From contig CAMVKH010000005.1 in assembly GCA_947168065.1 (NCBI GenBank), positions 62,001 to 126,000 on the forward strand: a DNA stretch of 64,000 nucleotides, in the 5' to 3' direction. Shown here in pieces: positions 17,610 to 26,132 of the stretch (its first letter is position 1; every line of letters starts with the position of its first letter). The stretch is from an uncultured Bacteroidales bacterium (GTDB lineage Bacteria > Bacteroidota > Bacteroidia > Bacteroidales > UBA932). The translations under genes were made by a program, and so were the position numbers. The notes under the pieces are model-generated. The model did no database searches. It worked only from the letters and a program-made list of their open reading frames with translations, and was not told where the DNA came from.

Positions 17610-18764
17610 CTACTCGCGGACCCAGACGTGCTCAATTTCGCCTACGTAGACAGAATGTACGCCCAGATTGCGGGAGGCATAGAACTGGGCGGGAACGTCT
17701 CCCATTCCCTCGGTGGAGAACGGAGCGCCATAGATCTTCCGTGCCTCGATCACCATCCGGGCCTCGGCGAAGGAAGGTTGGCCGCTGTCCAGGAACTCCA
17801 GCGTCAGCCCCGAAGCGGCAATCTTGTCGGAATCCCTGCCCGAATGAGTCCCCAGGTAATTGAGCGCCTGGCGGTAACGCTCCGGGAAGAAAGCGACGGT
17901 GAAGCGCCCGTTGCGTTCCATAAATTCGTGGGTGTACCGTGAACTGGACACATAGACCGTAACGACGGGCTTGTTCCACAATTCACCAAGCGAGCCCCAG
18001 GAGATGGTCATCGTGTTGAGCTTGCCGGGTACACCTGCCGTCACCAGGGCCCAGGTTTCGTCGAAAAGGCTTATGGGGTTCTCTTTGATCTCAGTAGGTT
18101 GAATTTCTCGCATAGTTCCAGGGGTTGATTTTGTAATTTTGTCTTTCAGTTCCTTGTCAAAAATCCGCCGGTCGACAATCCGGTAATGAGGGTGGTAGGT
18201 TTCGTTGAAGAGCTCGCTGTGGTGGAGAATCAACTGTCCGGAAGAGACCAGCGAGTCGATGGCGGCCAGGTCGCCCGAGCCCCCGGGTATCTCCGGAAAG
18301 TCTTCCCGGATCACGGCTTCCACCTCGCTCCATTTCTGTTGCCAGGCATCCCGGCTGATCACTTTCCCTTCGTTGGCGCTCCGGACGAAGGCATCCAGCA
18401 GGGTTTCGGCGTCAACAAGTCCGTCCAGTACGACAGACAGGTCAACCCGGACGTAGTTACCCTGGTCACCCACCGGCATATAGCGGAGCTGCGGCTTCCT
18501 GTACCTGCCCACGCTGAGGTCCTCGCGGTAGACTTTCAGTTCCGACATCAGGTACGCCCTGGCCTGCGCAGTATCGGGAATGAGGTGCCCGGGGCCCAGG
18601 TTGTCCTGACAGAAACTCTTGTAGATATCCTGGACGCGGGACGCCGGATACTGTTCCAGTTGGCGGGAGATAGCCTCCCGCGTGGCATCGCCCTGACAGG
18701 CGACGGTCAGCAGGCACAGCGCCCAGGCCGAAGCTACAGTCAAGAAAAGACGGTATCGTTTCAT
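17610..18764 (-). CDS. Lipoprotein fused to a flavin-reductase-like FMN-binding domain
   Basis: A 384-residue protein with two unrelated halves in one uninterrupted frame. Residues 1-23 are a lipoprotein signal ending in LLTVAC. Residues 24-215 match a Bacteroidetes lipoprotein type of unknown function (YPASRVQDIYKSFCQDNLGPGHL). Residues from about 218 look like a complete flavin-reductase/split-barrel protein starting at MREIQPTEIKENP, with FDETWALVTAG and NTMTISWGSLGELWNKPVV. Internal ATG at 18113 would start a normal-sized stand-alone reductase. So this is either a true fusion that exports the FMN domain or a recent stop-codon loss with internal initiation. It is followed 2 bp later by umuD. 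Confidence 0.8.
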   Translation of the reverse strand: MKRYRLFLTVASAWALCLLTVACQGDATREAISRQLEQYPASRVQDIYKSFCQDNLGPGHLIPDTAQARAYLMSELKVYREDLSVGRYRKPQLRYMPVGDQGNYVRVDLSVVLDGLVDAETLLDAFVRSANEGKVISRDAWQQKWSEVEAVIREDFPEIPGGSGDLAAIDSLVSSGQLILHHSELFNETYHPHYRIVDRRIFDKELKDKITKSTPGTMREIQPTEIKENPISLFDETWALVTAGVPGKLNTMTISWGSLGELWNKPVVTVYVSSSRYTHEFMERNGRFTVAFFPERYRQALNYLGTHSGRDSDKIAASGLTLEFLDSGQPSFAEARMVIEARKIYGAPFSTEGMGDVPAQFYASRNLGVHSVYVGEIEHVWVRE

Positions 18765-18783
18765 ACCAAAAGGGATTAACTGT

Positions 18784-18791
18784 CAAATATA
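18784..18791 (-). promoter_or_regulatory. -7 box TATATTTG upstream of the lipoprotein-umuDC genes
   Basis: Exact TAnnTTTG match on the minus strand, 19 nt before the ATG at 18764, in the 32-bp gap after the M28 peptidase gene. It allows the lipoprotein-umuD-umuC genes to be transcribed separately. Confidence 0.5.
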
Positions 18792-18796
18792 AGAAA

Positions 18797-20116
18797 TTAA
18801 CGGGCCACCGACGGGAGGCTGGGATGGCCCGCCGGCGAGACCGAGCGGACTGCAAAGAAATAATTGTCCTTGCTGAGCGGACATTGGAAAGAAGGGGCGG
18901 CGCCCGCTTCCACGACGCCGAGAACCGTCCAGTCGGGCTGGTCAGTCTCCCGGACGAGAACCTGGCAGGAAACAGCCGGATCGACAGGATCCCACGCGAT
19001 GACCGTATGGTTTTCCAGCTCACCGGCATTGGCAATGCGCGCATTCGCCGGGCTGGCGGGTGCGAGCGCCAGGCTCATCACCGTAGAGAGGTTGATGCGG
19101 ATGTTGCGCGTGAGCGACGGGAGGTCGACCCCCGTGAGCAGATCCCCGTAATCGATGCCGTTCTCCGTACGGATATCCTGGTGCGTACGGTCGTAATTCT
19201 CGCAGTATTCGCTCATACGCACGGCCGTGAATCCATTCCGCAGGAAAGGAGTATGGTCGCCGCTGCGGCGATACCGGTCGTTGCGATAGATCAGCTTGAC
19301 TTCCTGTTCGGGCACATAGCGGCCGGCCGTCTCCTTGATATAGCGCGCCAGCTGGCGGGGCCCGCTGTCTTCGCCGGTTCGGCTCTCGGAGAACACGCGG
19401 ACCTTATGGTCTTCTTTCAAACCGGTACCGCTGGCCACCGCATTGCCGATCATATCGTTGTTGATCATCGCCAGGATGGGCCAACCCTCTTCCCGGGCGC
19501 GCGCCGCCAGGAAGCTCGAGCCGTCGAGTCCCTGCTCCTCCCCGGAGACGAACAGGCACTTGACCGTCTGTTCCAGCGGGACGGACGACAGGATGCGTAC
19601 CACTTCGAGCAGGCATGCCAGGCCGCTCCCATCGTCATTGGCCCCCGGCGCAAAGGAAGTCGAGTCCATCACGTCGGCCACCCGTGTATCGATATGGGCC
19701 GACAGGAGTATCTCTCGTTCCCCTTTCGTTCCGGGCAGCGTGACCACCACCTCGGGGACCTCCAGCACACGGTCGTAACGGCCGCCCTTCTCCCCCGCCG
19801 TAAACCGGACCACCTCCACGACGGGCGCCGGACGTATCCCCTCCGCCTGCCGGCCCCAGTTTTCGCAGCGGCCGACGATATAGCGGACCGCGGCCCCGAT
19901 GCCCCGTTTCGGATCGGTCTGGCTGCTGAGCGTATGGCGGGTGTGGAAACCCACCAGTTCTTCAATCCAGGTCCGGACACTGTCGGGGTTGACTTCCGCC
20001 ACGGCGGCGGCGATGACCGGGTCGGGGGCCGGACGGGCCGTCCCCCCGGTCGGCGCCTGCCGGCAGGCAGCCAGCAGGCACAAGACCATGCAAATGGAAA
20101 AGAGACTACGCTTCAT
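18797..20116 (-). CDS. M28-family zinc aminopeptidase lipoprotein
   Basis: A 439-residue exported metallopeptidase. The signal ends in CLLAAC, so it is a lipoprotein. Zinc-ligand motifs of family M28 are all visible: SAHIDTR, GANDDGSG, SGEEQG, INNDMIG and SGDHTPF. A C-terminal region of about 90 residues (NHTVIAWDPVD...YFFAVRSVS) looks like a fibronectin type III domain. Likely removes N-terminal residues from peptides in the periplasm or at the cell surface. The gene starts 9 bp after the carbonic-anhydrase gene, so the two probably share a transcript. Confidence 0.92.
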   Translation of the reverse strand: MKRSLFSICMVLCLLAACRQAPTGGTARPAPDPVIAAAVAEVNPDSVRTWIEELVGFHTRHTLSSQTDPKRGIGAAVRYIVGRCENWGRQAEGIRPAPVVEVVRFTAGEKGGRYDRVLEVPEVVVTLPGTKGEREILLSAHIDTRVADVMDSTSFAPGANDDGSGLACLLEVVRILSSVPLEQTVKCLFVSGEEQGLDGSSFLAARAREEGWPILAMINNDMIGNAVASGTGLKEDHKVRVFSESRTGEDSGPRQLARYIKETAGRYVPEQEVKLIYRNDRYRRSGDHTPFLRNGFTAVRMSEYCENYDRTHQDIRTENGIDYGDLLTGVDLPSLTRNIRINLSTVMSLALAPASPANARIANAGELENHTVIAWDPVDPAVSCQVLVRETDQPDWTVLGVVEAGAAPSFQCPLSKDNYFFAVRSVSPAGHPSLPSVAR

Positions 20117-20125
20117 ATCCGGATT

Positions 20126-20665
20126 CTATGCTTCAATTTCGTTCAGCGCCCCGCTTCCGGAGTCCATGATAAAGCCGCGGACACAAATGTCAGCGGGCAC
20201 CAGCGGGTGGCTCACAATGGCGGCGACGGTCTTCCGCACGGAATCCTCCGTGTCGTGAAAGCCCTCCAGCCAGGAGGCGATCCCCTTCCCTTCCCACTCC
20301 TGCAGCACTTTTTCCGGAATGCCGCGCTCCAGCATATGCGGCCTGAACGCCGCATAGCTCATATGACAGGCGCCACAGCCGGAATGATGCACCACCATCA
20401 CTTCCTTCACACCCAGCTCATAGATAGCCACCAGCAGCGAACGGATGGCCGAATCGGTATCGGATGGAACCAGTCCGCCGGCATTCTTGATGACCTTTGC
20501 GTCACCGTTCCTGAGGCCGAGCGCCGCCTGCAGCAACACCGTCAAACGCGTATCCATGCTAGTGAGCACCGCCAGTTTCTTTTCGGGGTATTTGTCGGTC
20601 ACAAAGGGCTCGTAGCCCTTCCCCGCCACGAATTCTTTGTTGAATTGAATGATTTCGTCTATCAT
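20126..20665 (-). CDS. Beta-carbonic-anhydrase-like protein with a zinc Cys replaced by Ser
   Basis: A 179-residue cytoplasmic protein of the beta-carbonic anhydrase family (CO2/bicarbonate interconversion). The sequence around the first zinc motif is LAVLTSMDTRL, where the family has CxDxR: Cys is Ser36 (codon AGC), while Asp38 and Arg40 are kept. The second motif HHSGCGAC supplies His94 and Cys97. A single base change (TGC to AGC) explains the loss. The protein may be a weak enzyme, use another ligand, or have a non-catalytic role. The frame is open further upstream, but the ATG at 20665 gives the family-like N-terminus and lies 6 nt from a -7 box. Confidence 0.85.
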   Translation of the reverse strand: MIDEIIQFNKEFVAGKGYEPFVTDKYPEKKLAVLTSMDTRLTVLLQAALGLRNGDAKVIKNAGGLVPSDTDSAIRSLLVAIYELGVKEVMVVHHSGCGACHMSYAAFRPHMLERGIPEKVLQEWEGKGIASWLEGFHDTEDSVRKTVAAIVSHPLVPADICVRGFIMDSGSGALNEIEA

Positions 20666-20671
20666 ATCGTA

Positions 20672-20679
20672 CAAAGTTA
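20672..20679 (-). promoter_or_regulatory. -7 box TAACTTTG, leaderless arrangement
   Basis: Exact TAnnTTTG match with 6 nt between its last base and the carbonic-anhydrase ATG. Divergent from the HAD-gene promoter at 20725-20732. Confidence 0.55.
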
Positions 20680-20724
20680 TAAAAAAACGATTCAGCTCAC
20701 AAGAACCATACACAAAATAATGAC

Positions 20725-20732
20725 TATCTTTG
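20725..20732 (+). promoter_or_regulatory. -7 box TATCTTTG, leaderless arrangement
   Basis: Exact TAnnTTTG match, 6 nt before the ATG at 20739. The in-frame TTG at 20730 overlaps this box, which rules it out as the start. Confidence 0.6.
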
Positions 20733-20738
20733 CGAATT

Positions 20739-21587
20739 ATGAAGAAACAGCCTACAGTAGCCCTGATATACGACTTCGACGGCACGCTCTCGCCGGGTAA
20801 CATGCAAGAATTCGGCTTCATCCAGGCCATCGGGCAGACACCCGCTGAATTCTGGAGCAAGAGCAACCAGGTGCCCGAAGGGCAGGAAGTCAGCAGCATC
20901 CTCTCATACATGAAGCTCATGATCGATGAGGCCCGGAAGAAGGGTATCTCCCTGACCCGCGACTCTTTCGTCTCTTTCGGCCGGCACATTGAACTCTACG
21001 AAGGCGTCCATCACTGGTTCTCCCTGATCAACGAATACGGCCGCCGCCACGGCGTTGTGATCGAACACTATATCAATTCTTCCGGACAAACGGAACTCAT
21101 CGAAGGCACGAGCATCGCCCATGAGTTCAAGAAGATCTTCGCCTGCTCCTTCTGGTACGACGAGAACGGCGTCGCCGTATGGCCCGCCGTCGCCGTCGAC
21201 TACACCGGCAAGACCCAGTTTCTCTTCAAGATTGCCAAAGGCATCATGGACATCAGCGACAACACCAAGGTCAACGACAGCCAGAAAGAAGACGAGAAAC
21301 CCATTCCCTTCAGCCACATGATCTACTTCGGCGACGGCACTACCGACATCCCCTGCATGAAGATCGTCAAGATGTTCGGAGGCAACTCCATCGCCGTGTT
21401 TGATCCCCACAACCAGCATCAGATCGACACGGCCCGCACCCTGCTCAAGCAGGACCGCGTCAACTTCATCTGCGAAGCCGATTACCGCATCGGCAGCCAG
21501 ATATACGAAGTCGTGACCACCATCATCGACAAGATCAAAGCCGAGAACGACTTCCAGACCCTTCAACGCAAAAACCGCAGAAAATAA
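20739..21587 (+). CDS. HAD-family hydrolase
   Basis: A 282-residue haloacid-dehalogenase-type phosphatase. Motif I is IYDFDGTLSPGN with the nucleophile Asp near residue 11, the motif II region is NSSGQTELIEG, and motif IV is IYFGDGTTDIPCMK. A helical cap lies between motifs I and II. The substrate is unknown; the fold suggests a small phosphorylated molecule. The stop and the ATG of the VanZ gene share one base (TAATG), so translation is coupled. Confidence 0.88.
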   Translation: MKKQPTVALIYDFDGTLSPGNMQEFGFIQAIGQTPAEFWSKSNQVPEGQEVSSILSYMKLMIDEARKKGISLTRDSFVSFGRHIELYEGVHHWFSLINEYGRRHGVVIEHYINSSGQTELIEGTSIAHEFKKIFACSFWYDENGVAVWPAVAVDYTGKTQFLFKIAKGIMDISDNTKVNDSQKEDEKPIPFSHMIYFGDGTTDIPCMKIVKMFGGNSIAVFDPHNQHQIDTARTLLKQDRVNFICEADYRIGSQIYEVVTTIIDKIKAENDFQTLQRKNRRK

Positions 21588-21973
21588 TGAAATTCAATAC
21601 CCGGATCATCTGGGCCCTCGTCTTTTTCCTCTACGTGACGGCCGTCGCCTGGCTCTGCTTCGGCAACTTCAGCCCCAGCCCCGACATGCCCCGCGAACTA
21701 TTCGGTATCCCCCTCGACAAGTGCGTGCACTTCCTGATGTTCTTCCCCTTCCCTGTCCTGGGCACGCTCGCCTTCCGCGAGCATTCCTGGTGGCGGACCC
21801 TCTGCTGGATGACCCTGGCGGCCAATCTCATCGCCGCTTTGTTCGAGACCTTTCAGACCCGCATCAATCCCGAACGGTTCACTGACCCGGCCGACCTGAA
21901 CGCCAACCTGCTCGGCATCACCACGGGCCTGCTGCTCATGGCCGTCATCGGCCTGTTTTCCAAAAAGAAATAA
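21587..21973 (+). CDS. VanZ-family membrane protein
   Basis: A 128-residue inner-membrane protein with four predicted transmembrane segments. VanZ-like features are DKCVHFLMFFPFPVLG and the loop RFTDPADLNANLLGITTG near the last helix. VanZ homologues are linked to teicoplanin resistance in Gram-positives, but the general function is unknown, and resistance should not be inferred here. Second gene of a two-gene unit with the HAD hydrolase. Confidence 0.88.
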   Translation: MKFNTRIIWALVFFLYVTAVAWLCFGNFSPSPDMPRELFGIPLDKCVHFLMFFPFPVLGTLAFREHSWWRTLCWMTLAANLIAALFETFQTRINPERFTDPADLNANLLGITTGLLLMAVIGLFSKKK

Positions 21974-22009
21974 TCCGGCACGGAGCTACCCCGCCCCGAC
22001 CGGACAAGC

Positions 22010-23023
22010 CTACAGTTGAAAACTGCGTGACACCGGGAAAAGGCCGAAGAGACCGCCGGTGTGGATGAAGAGGATATTCTCGGAAGAGCGGAGGCGGCCG
22101 CCAGGTTTCAGTTCGTTGACCATGCCATATGTTGCCTTGCCCGTATAGACCGGGTCGAAGACCGTGGCTTCCAGCCGGGCCATCCGTGCGATGTGTGCCA
22201 GTTCTTCCGGACGGCTCAGCGCGTAGCCGATGCCTACATACTCTTCGAACAGTTCGAAATCAGTCGGTTCAAGGGTTTCCGCGACATGGTTTGCGCGGTC
22301 TTGCGAAAGCTCGCCCTGCGCCACCAGATATAGTAAAGCATCTCTTGAAATACGCGCTGCAATTTCCTGGAAATAAGCCGTATCATCACAAACACAGACA
22401 CCGATAACGCGCTTCCCATAACCATTTACCAGGTTGGAGAGCTGCAGGCCGGCAAGCGTTCCGCCGGAGCCGGTAGCCACGACAATCGTGTCGAAGGTGA
22501 TGCCCATTTCGCGCTCCTGCGCCACGATCTCCTTCATCGCGTGATAGTATCCCAGCGTTCCGATGCCGAAGGAGGCACCTTCCGGAATGATGTAAGGTTT
22601 GAAACCCTGCGCCATGTAAGCGTCGGCCATCACCTGCATGATCTCCGCCCGGTGGTCCCGGTATTCGTCACGCGTGCAGAAGCGGACATCCGCCCCCATC
22701 AGCCGGTCGAGGAAATAATTGCCCTCCAGGGGCGGCTGTTCGCTGATGCGCAGCAGCACAGCTGAACGCAGGCCCAGGCGCGTGGCGACCGCCACGGTGG
22801 CGCGGCAATGGTTCGACTGGATGCCGCCGCAGGTAATCAGCAGGTTGCGACCCTGGTCGATGGCTTCCTTCACGGCGAATTCCAGTTTCCGGATCTTGTT
22901 GCCGGACCATTCGCTGCCCGTCTGGTCATCGCGTTTGACGTAGATGTTCTTCCCGCATTCGGCCGACCAGCGGGACAGGTGCTGGATCTGCGTGGGGAGG
23001 TTGGCAAGGGATAATTTGTTCAT
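22010..23023 (-). CDS. PLP-dependent D-cysteine desulfhydrase / ACC deaminase family
   Basis: A 337-residue fold-type II PLP enzyme. The Schiff-base lysine is in SGNKIRKLEF near residue 43, the substrate-carboxylate loop is GGIQSNHCRA, the phosphate-binding glycine loop is ATGSGGTLAG, and the C-terminal segment is DPVYTGKATYGM. The family degrades D-cysteine to pyruvate, H2S and ammonia, or 1-aminocyclopropane-1-carboxylate; sequence alone does not separate these. The ATG at 23023 lies 31 nt downstream of a -7 box that abuts the divergent promoter of the next gene. Confidence 0.9.
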   Translation of the reverse strand: MNKLSLANLPTQIQHLSRWSAECGKNIYVKRDDQTGSEWSGNKIRKLEFAVKEAIDQGRNLLITCGGIQSNHCRATVAVATRLGLRSAVLLRISEQPPLEGNYFLDRLMGADVRFCTRDEYRDHRAEIMQVMADAYMAQGFKPYIIPEGASFGIGTLGYYHAMKEIVAQEREMGITFDTIVVATGSGGTLAGLQLSNLVNGYGKRVIGVCVCDDTAYFQEIAARISRDALLYLVAQGELSQDRANHVAETLEPTDFELFEEYVGIGYALSRPEELAHIARMARLEATVFDPVYTGKATYGMVNELKPGGRLRSSENILFIHTGGLFGLFPVSRSFQL

Positions 23024-23054
23024 ATCTTACAGTTCAATGGAATGCACGTTCTCA

Positions 23055-23072
23055 CAAATATACGTAAATTTG
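23055..23072. promoter_or_regulatory. Abutting divergent -7 boxes
   Basis: CAAATATAcgTAAATTTG holds a minus-strand box (TATATTTG, 23055-23062) for the PLP gene and a plus-strand box (TAAATTTG, 23065-23072) for the golvesin/amidase gene, only 2 bp apart. The two polymerases could not occupy the site together. Confidence 0.5.
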
Positions 23073-23093
23073 TCGGATAAAGCTTTACTTCGA

Positions 23094-26000
23094 ATGAAAC
23101 GTTTCTTCCCGCTTCTCCTGACAGTCCTCTGGCTCGCCGCATCCGCCGCTCCGGCACAGGCAGCCCGCGACAAGGACCTTCAGCCTATGGCCGATTCCCT
23201 TACCAACTACCTGAAGGAAAAGACCACGGTCCGCAGCTTCGTCAATGTGGAAAAGGCCACCATCCTGAACGACGGCACCCTCCGCCTGACCCTCAGCCGT
23301 GGCCTCGTGGACTTCCCCCTGCGCGAACAGGAGATCAAGGACATCTATGCGATTGCCCGGGCGACCCTTCCGAAAAAGTACGCCAAATACAAGAAGAAAC
23401 TCTCGCTCTACGCAGACAAAAAGCCCGTGGAGTATTACAAGAGCCGCTATTTTACCGGCCAGCGCGACCGCGGCGCCGTGGAAGAGCACCGGGAGTACGC
23501 CGGACGCTTCCATGACCAGCTTGCCGCTCCCCTGCTGACCCGCAGCTCTTCGCCCAACCAGCCGACCCGGGGTCTCCAGAAGCGCCACATCGCCCTCTGG
23601 CAGAGCCACGGATGGTACTATGAGCAGTCATTGGCCCGCTGGGAATGGCAGCGCGCCCGTATCTTCGAAACCGTGGAAGACCTCTATACCCAGAGTTACG
23701 TGGTGCCCTTCCTGGTGCCCATGCTCGAGAATGCCGGCGCCGTGGTGCTGCTGCCGCGCGAGCGTGACTGGAACGTCCGCGAAGTGATCGTCGACAACGA
23801 CCTGGATGCCAAAGGATACCATGAAACAGGCCAATGGCAGGCCGCCCCTGATACGGGCTTCGCCCACAACCGCTCCGTCTATCTCTACAAGGAAAACCCC
23901 TTCAAGATGGGTACCGCCCGGATGACGACCACCGACACCAAAGGCAGCAAGAGCATCCGGTGGATTCCCAACATCCCTGCAGACGGGGAATACGGCGTGT
24001 ACGTGTCCTACCAGACCGTACCGGGCAGCACCACCGCCGCCCAGTACGAAGTGCACCACAAAGGCGGCGTGACCCGCTACAGCGTCAACCAGCAAATGGG
24101 CGGCAGCACCTGGATCTATCTGGGGCGCTTTGGCTTCAGCAGAGGCAGCGATGAACAGCAGGGCGTGTTCCTCAGCAACCAGGGTGACGGCCAGAGCATC
24201 GTCACCGCCGATGCTGTCCGCTTCGGCGGCGGCATGGGCAATATGGCCCGCGAGCCGCTGGAAACCAAGGAGGGAGCATTCGACTTCGAGCCTGAAATCT
24301 CCGGCTATCCCCGTTTCACCGAAGGCTCGCGCTACTGGCTGCAGTGGGCCGGCTTCAACGACACCATCTACTCGCGCAACGCCGGTACCACCGATTACAA
24401 CGACGACTACATGTCGCGCGGCCTCTGGGTCAACACGATGTCGGACGGTTCCTACCTGAAGCCCGACAGGAAAGGCTACAATGTGCCCTTCGACCTTTCG
24501 TTCGCCTTCCACACGGACGCCGGCACCTACCTCAACGACTCGATCGTCGGTACACTGGCCATCTACACCCGCTTGTCGAACGACGAAGAGAAATACCCCA
24601 ACGGCGAAGACCGCTCCATCGGCCGGGACTATACCGACATCGTCCAGACCCAGGTCGTGGAAGACATCCGCGCGCTCTATGAACCCATCTGGAACCGTCG
24701 CCAGCTCTGGGACCGCTCCTATGCGGAAAGCCGCATGCCCGAAGTTCCCGGCATGCTTCTGGAGCTCCTCTCCCACCAGAACCTTGCCGACATGCGCTAT
24801 GGCCTCGATCCGGGGTTCCGCTTCAACGTATCGCGCGCCATCTACAAAGGCATGCTCAAGTTCCTGGCCTACATCAACGATTTCGACTATACCGTGCAGC
24901 CGCTGCCTGTGGAGGGCTTTGAAGCCCATTTCAATCCCGAAGGAAGCGTCAGCCTGAGCTGGACGCCCGTGGACGATCCGCTGGAGCCCACGGCCTCCCC
25001 CACCGCTTACATCCTCTACACCCGTCTCGACGACGGGGGCTTCGACAACGGACGCCCGCTCGACGAGACCCATGCCGAGCTGGATATCGAACCCGGGCAC
25101 ATCTACAGTTTCCGCGTCACGGCCACCAACGCCGGCGGCGAGAGTTTTCCGAGCGAGACCCTTTCGATCGGCCTGGTCTCGGAACAGGCGCCTACCGTAA
25201 TGATTGTCAACAATTTCGACCGTGTCAGCGCACCGGTGAGTTTTGCCAGCAGCGACTCGCTCTACGCCGGATTCGTGAACCGGGTCGACGGCGGCGTCCC
25301 CTATGTGTACGACATCTCCTTCATTGGCAACCAGCACGAATACCGCCGCCACATTCCCTGGATGGACGATGACAGCGCGGGCTTCGGCGCCTCGGACAGT
25401 GATTATGAGACGAAGGTCATCGCCGGCAACACGTTCGACTACCCCTATGTGCACGGCATGGCCTGGATGAACGCCGGCTACAACTTCGTCTCCGCCAGCC
25501 GCAGCGCCGTGGAGCACCGCCGCATCGCCCTCAACGACTATCCCGTTGCCGACATCATCTGCGGCAAGCAGATCACCACGCAGATCGGCCGGGAAGGTGC
25601 CTGCGCCCTGCGCTACCACGTCTTTCCGCAAGGCCTGCGCGAACAGATCGCAGACCTGACCCGCGTGGGCGGCAGCGTGCTCGTCTCCGGTGCATACGTA
25701 GGCTCGGATCTCTGGGAGCCGGTGTTCCGCTTCCCTGTCGACTCCACCCTGCAGGCTGATTACTTCACGCCGGCCAGGCAGTTCGCCACCGACGTGCTCC
25801 ATTACAAGTGGATGACCAACAGCGCCGCCGTAACGGGACAGGTGCGCGGAGAGCAGAATCCCTGCGGCATCACCCGCAACAGCCGCTACTACTTCAACCA
25901 GCAGCTCGGCGAGCATGTCTACTGCGTGGAATCACCCGACGGCCTGACGCCGGTCGGCCCGGGTGCCTGCACCATCTACCGCTACGCAGAAAACAACATC

Positions 26001-26132
26001 TCGGCCGGTGTGGCATACCAGGGCGATTATAAAACCGTGGTCCTGGGCTTCCCGGTCGAGACGCTGGAAACGCAAGAGCAGATCGATTGCCTGATCGGCG
26101 AAATCGCCCGCTTCTTCCGAAAAGAACGCTAG
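23094..26132 (+). CDS. Secreted amidase-3-like protein with golvesin-C and fibronectin III domains
   Basis: A 1012-residue exported protein; the signal peptide ends near PAQAA. Amidase-3-like elements are split along the chain: HIALWQSHGWYY near residue 163, FAFHTDAGTYLNDS near 470, and LLELLSHQN near 560. They resemble the zinc-binding His/Glu motifs of N-acetylmuramoyl-L-alanine amidases. A golvesin C-terminal-like domain (about 270-385) is inserted between them, and a fibronectin III domain follows (about 610-700). Similar proteins are often labelled xanthan lyase in Bacteroidetes, a name with little support. A cell-wall role is likely but inferred. The frame extends upstream, but the ATG at 23094 gives a clean signal peptide 21 nt after a -7 box. 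Its stop overlaps the convergent BACON gene by 4 bp. Confidence 0.78.
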   Translation: MKRFFPLLLTVLWLAASAAPAQAARDKDLQPMADSLTNYLKEKTTVRSFVNVEKATILNDGTLRLTLSRGLVDFPLREQEIKDIYAIARATLPKKYAKYKKKLSLYADKKPVEYYKSRYFTGQRDRGAVEEHREYAGRFHDQLAAPLLTRSSSPNQPTRGLQKRHIALWQSHGWYYEQSLARWEWQRARIFETVEDLYTQSYVVPFLVPMLENAGAVVLLPRERDWNVREVIVDNDLDAKGYHETGQWQAAPDTGFAHNRSVYLYKENPFKMGTARMTTTDTKGSKSIRWIPNIPADGEYGVYVSYQTVPGSTTAAQYEVHHKGGVTRYSVNQQMGGSTWIYLGRFGFSRGSDEQQGVFLSNQGDGQSIVTADAVRFGGGMGNMAREPLETKEGAFDFEPEISGYPRFTEGSRYWLQWAGFNDTIYSRNAGTTDYNDDYMSRGLWVNTMSDGSYLKPDRKGYNVPFDLSFAFHTDAGTYLNDSIVGTLAIYTRLSNDEEKYPNGEDRSIGRDYTDIVQTQVVEDIRALYEPIWNRRQLWDRSYAESRMPEVPGMLLELLSHQNLADMRYGLDPGFRFNVSRAIYKGMLKFLAYINDFDYTVQPLPVEGFEAHFNPEGSVSLSWTPVDDPLEPTASPTAYILYTRLDDGGFDNGRPLDETHAELDIEPGHIYSFRVTATNAGGESFPSETLSIGLVSEQAPTVMIVNNFDRVSAPVSFASSDSLYAGFVNRVDGGVPYVYDISFIGNQHEYRRHIPWMDDDSAGFGASDSDYETKVIAGNTFDYPYVHGMAWMNAGYNFVSASRSAVEHRRIALNDYPVADIICGKQITTQIGREGACALRYHVFPQGLREQIADLTRVGGSVLVSGAYVGSDLWEPVFRFPVDSTLQADYFTPARQFATDVLHYKWMTNSAAVTGQVRGEQNPCGITRNSRYYFNQQLGEHVYCVESPDGLTPVGPGACTIYRYAENNISAGVAYQGDYKTVVLGFPVETLETQEQIDCLIGEIARFFRKER

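Noticed and set aside
21587-21973. VanZ homologue as glycopeptide resistance
   Set aside because: VanZ-like proteins are widespread and unlinked to resistance in Gram-negatives; no van genes are nearby.
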